The translations under genes were made by a program, and so were the position numbers. The notes under the pieces were generated by a model that saw nothing but the letters and a program-made list of their open reading frames with translations, did no database searches and was not told the DNA's origin. From Kalaharituber pfeilii (lineage: Eukaryota > Ascomycota > Pezizomycetes > Pezizales > Pezizaceae), in assembly GCA_015179045.1 (NCBI GenBank), contig WHUZ01000003.1:806001-870000 (forward strand): a stretch of 64,000 bases of DNA, in the 5' to 3' direction. The stretch's first letter is position 1. Every line of letters begins with the position of its first letter. Positions 62,860 through 64,000 of this stretch are shown one piece after another.

Positions 62860-63878
62860 CTTCGAACCAGAACCATCAACCTCCAAGTGACCAACTAAAG
62901 AGAGTATGTAGACGCTAGCCCTGTAAGATGACGACGTGGCGGTACTGAAGAGTGTAGCGTAGTATTCCGGCGCCGACTCGTAAGAATTCCCACCTTTCCG
63001 TTGAACGTTCAACCCGTTTCGCTCGGGTTGCTCTCTTGTTCTGTGTCTGTTGATCACCGAGTATAAAGAGAACTCTACCTTTGTTGCTCCGTTCCTTCCA
63101 CATGTGTGCTAGTCTCCGTAAACGGCAATGACTAGCCTTCCTATGTGGTACTTAGTGTGTCGCCAAGTGTACCTCGTGTTTGTGTGTAGTGCCACACAAC
63201 TTATAAGTATCTGTCCATTCTAAATTAGGAAATTCCACGTTCCCAGCAATACCGGGGGAACATAGTTCTCGGGGACAAGCCCCTCGCCGGAATTCATAGC
63301 TGGACGGCACGGATGATCGCAGCAAATGGAGAAGCATTATTCCCTTTGTTTCGTCAGGAAAGAGATAACGTGCGAGAAAAATTCGAAGTCCGTGTGCCGT
63401 CACTAAAAACGGCGTCGATCATTTTTACAAGATGGCTAGTCTCCTAGCAAGCGGGCACTCAAGAGATCTTGACCTTCAAAAATGAGACAACGCGTAGGTG
63501 TACATTTCTGAACAAAATTATCCGAGGATCGATACTGGCGTGTTTCATAAGAATGAAGATCTAGCCAGTCTAGTAAAAAAATGGCCAATTCTTAGTAAAT
63601 AACAGTAATAAAAAGGTCCGTATCGAAAAGAGAATGTTATATCTCCTGTTACTACCATCCGTTGTCTGCTTTCATCTGTCTGCGCGTCATTCAGGAAACA
63701 AGTTAAATGTTGCTTCAGTTTCGCTTACATATTTGATCCTTGCTCCACCTCCACTTGCTCATTTTTTTTCCCCGAGCGAAGCGACAACTAAAAAGCACGT
63801 TGTATCTTCCTCCTGTAAGTTCCGCGCGACATAATTTACCAGCTGGGGTCCGAGACATCGCTTATGCTCGTCAGTAGT
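62860..63878. other. Intergenic, no gene seen
   Basis: Overlapping short open frames on the minus strand at 62,915-63,403 have no recognised domain. The rest is the downstream flank of the partial frame at 63,879. Confidence 0.4.
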
Positions 63879-64000
63879 TCAGCGATAGAAATATTCGTCC
63901 AAGTCTTCCTGAAGCTCTTTGTTTTTATAGTGGTAGACTTTTTGTGGGCAGCAAGTTATGTCTTTACGGAGAGAGCAAACATCACATTTGCGGGTTTTGC
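63879..64000 (-). CDS. 3' end of a cysteine-containing protein (partial at window edge)
   Basis: The frame is open from the window edge to a TGA at 63881-63879, giving 39 residues. It begins KTRKCDVCSLRKDITCCPQK and ends LDEYFYR. The C-x2-C followed by CC resembles a small zinc-binding tail such as the C-terminal cysteine region of piggyBac-type transposases, but too little is visible to name the family. The upstream body lies outside the window. Confidence 0.35.
   Translation of the reverse strand, partial: KTRKCDVCSLRKDITCCPQKVYHYKNKELQEDLDEYFYR

Overview
This window looks like nuclear DNA of a filamentous ascomycete (Pezizomycotina). The recognisable proteins are fungal, and their introns are short (about 47-128 bp) with GT/AG ends and CTAAC/CTGAC-type branch points. 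Long gene-empty stretches carry transposon relics and low-complexity DNA. Only six confidently identified genes occupy 64 kb, which suggests a repeat-rich lineage. A Pezizomycetes-like genome is my guess, not something the sequence proves.

Layout. 1-5.7 kb is a dense repeat and mobile-element patch. It holds a CpG-depleted dispersed repeat pair, an inverted minisatellite, a 91-bp MITE with perfect 9-bp target duplications, a 423-bp Tc1/mariner-type MITE, a 160-bp tandem repeat and a pair of LTR-like repeats around AT-rich decayed sequence. A small spliced gene for a membrane/coiled-coil protein sits in the middle. 7.2-10.7 kb (minus) is a LARP1-type La-motif protein with a DM15 region. 14.3-15.6 kb is a decayed TA-inserting DNA transposon with a broken transposase. 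19.4-20.5 kb (minus) is SFT2. 20.5-30.5 kb is low-complexity, non-coding DNA leading to a bHLH transcription factor at 30.5-32.6 kb (plus). 33-46 kb has no recognisable gene but several small duplications. 46.2-49.9 kb (minus) is NPR3 and 50.3-50.9 kb (minus) is COX19. A second copy of the 9-bp-TSD MITE lies at 52.1 kb. 53.7-56.2 kb (plus) is the splicing factor Cwf19. 56-64 kb is again gene-poor, with a small two-exon gene or relic at 62.5-62.9 kb and the 3' end of a cysteine-containing reading frame leaving the window at 64 kb.

The named genes are unrelated housekeeping or regulatory functions: translation control, Golgi traffic, TORC1 signalling, cytochrome oxidase assembly, splicing and transcription. 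There is no operon or gene cluster. The most unusual material is the MITE family with perfect 9-bp target duplications and the small membrane/coiled-coil gene beside it. Exon joins were deduced by eye from splice signals, reading phase and family similarity, and were not checked against RNA.
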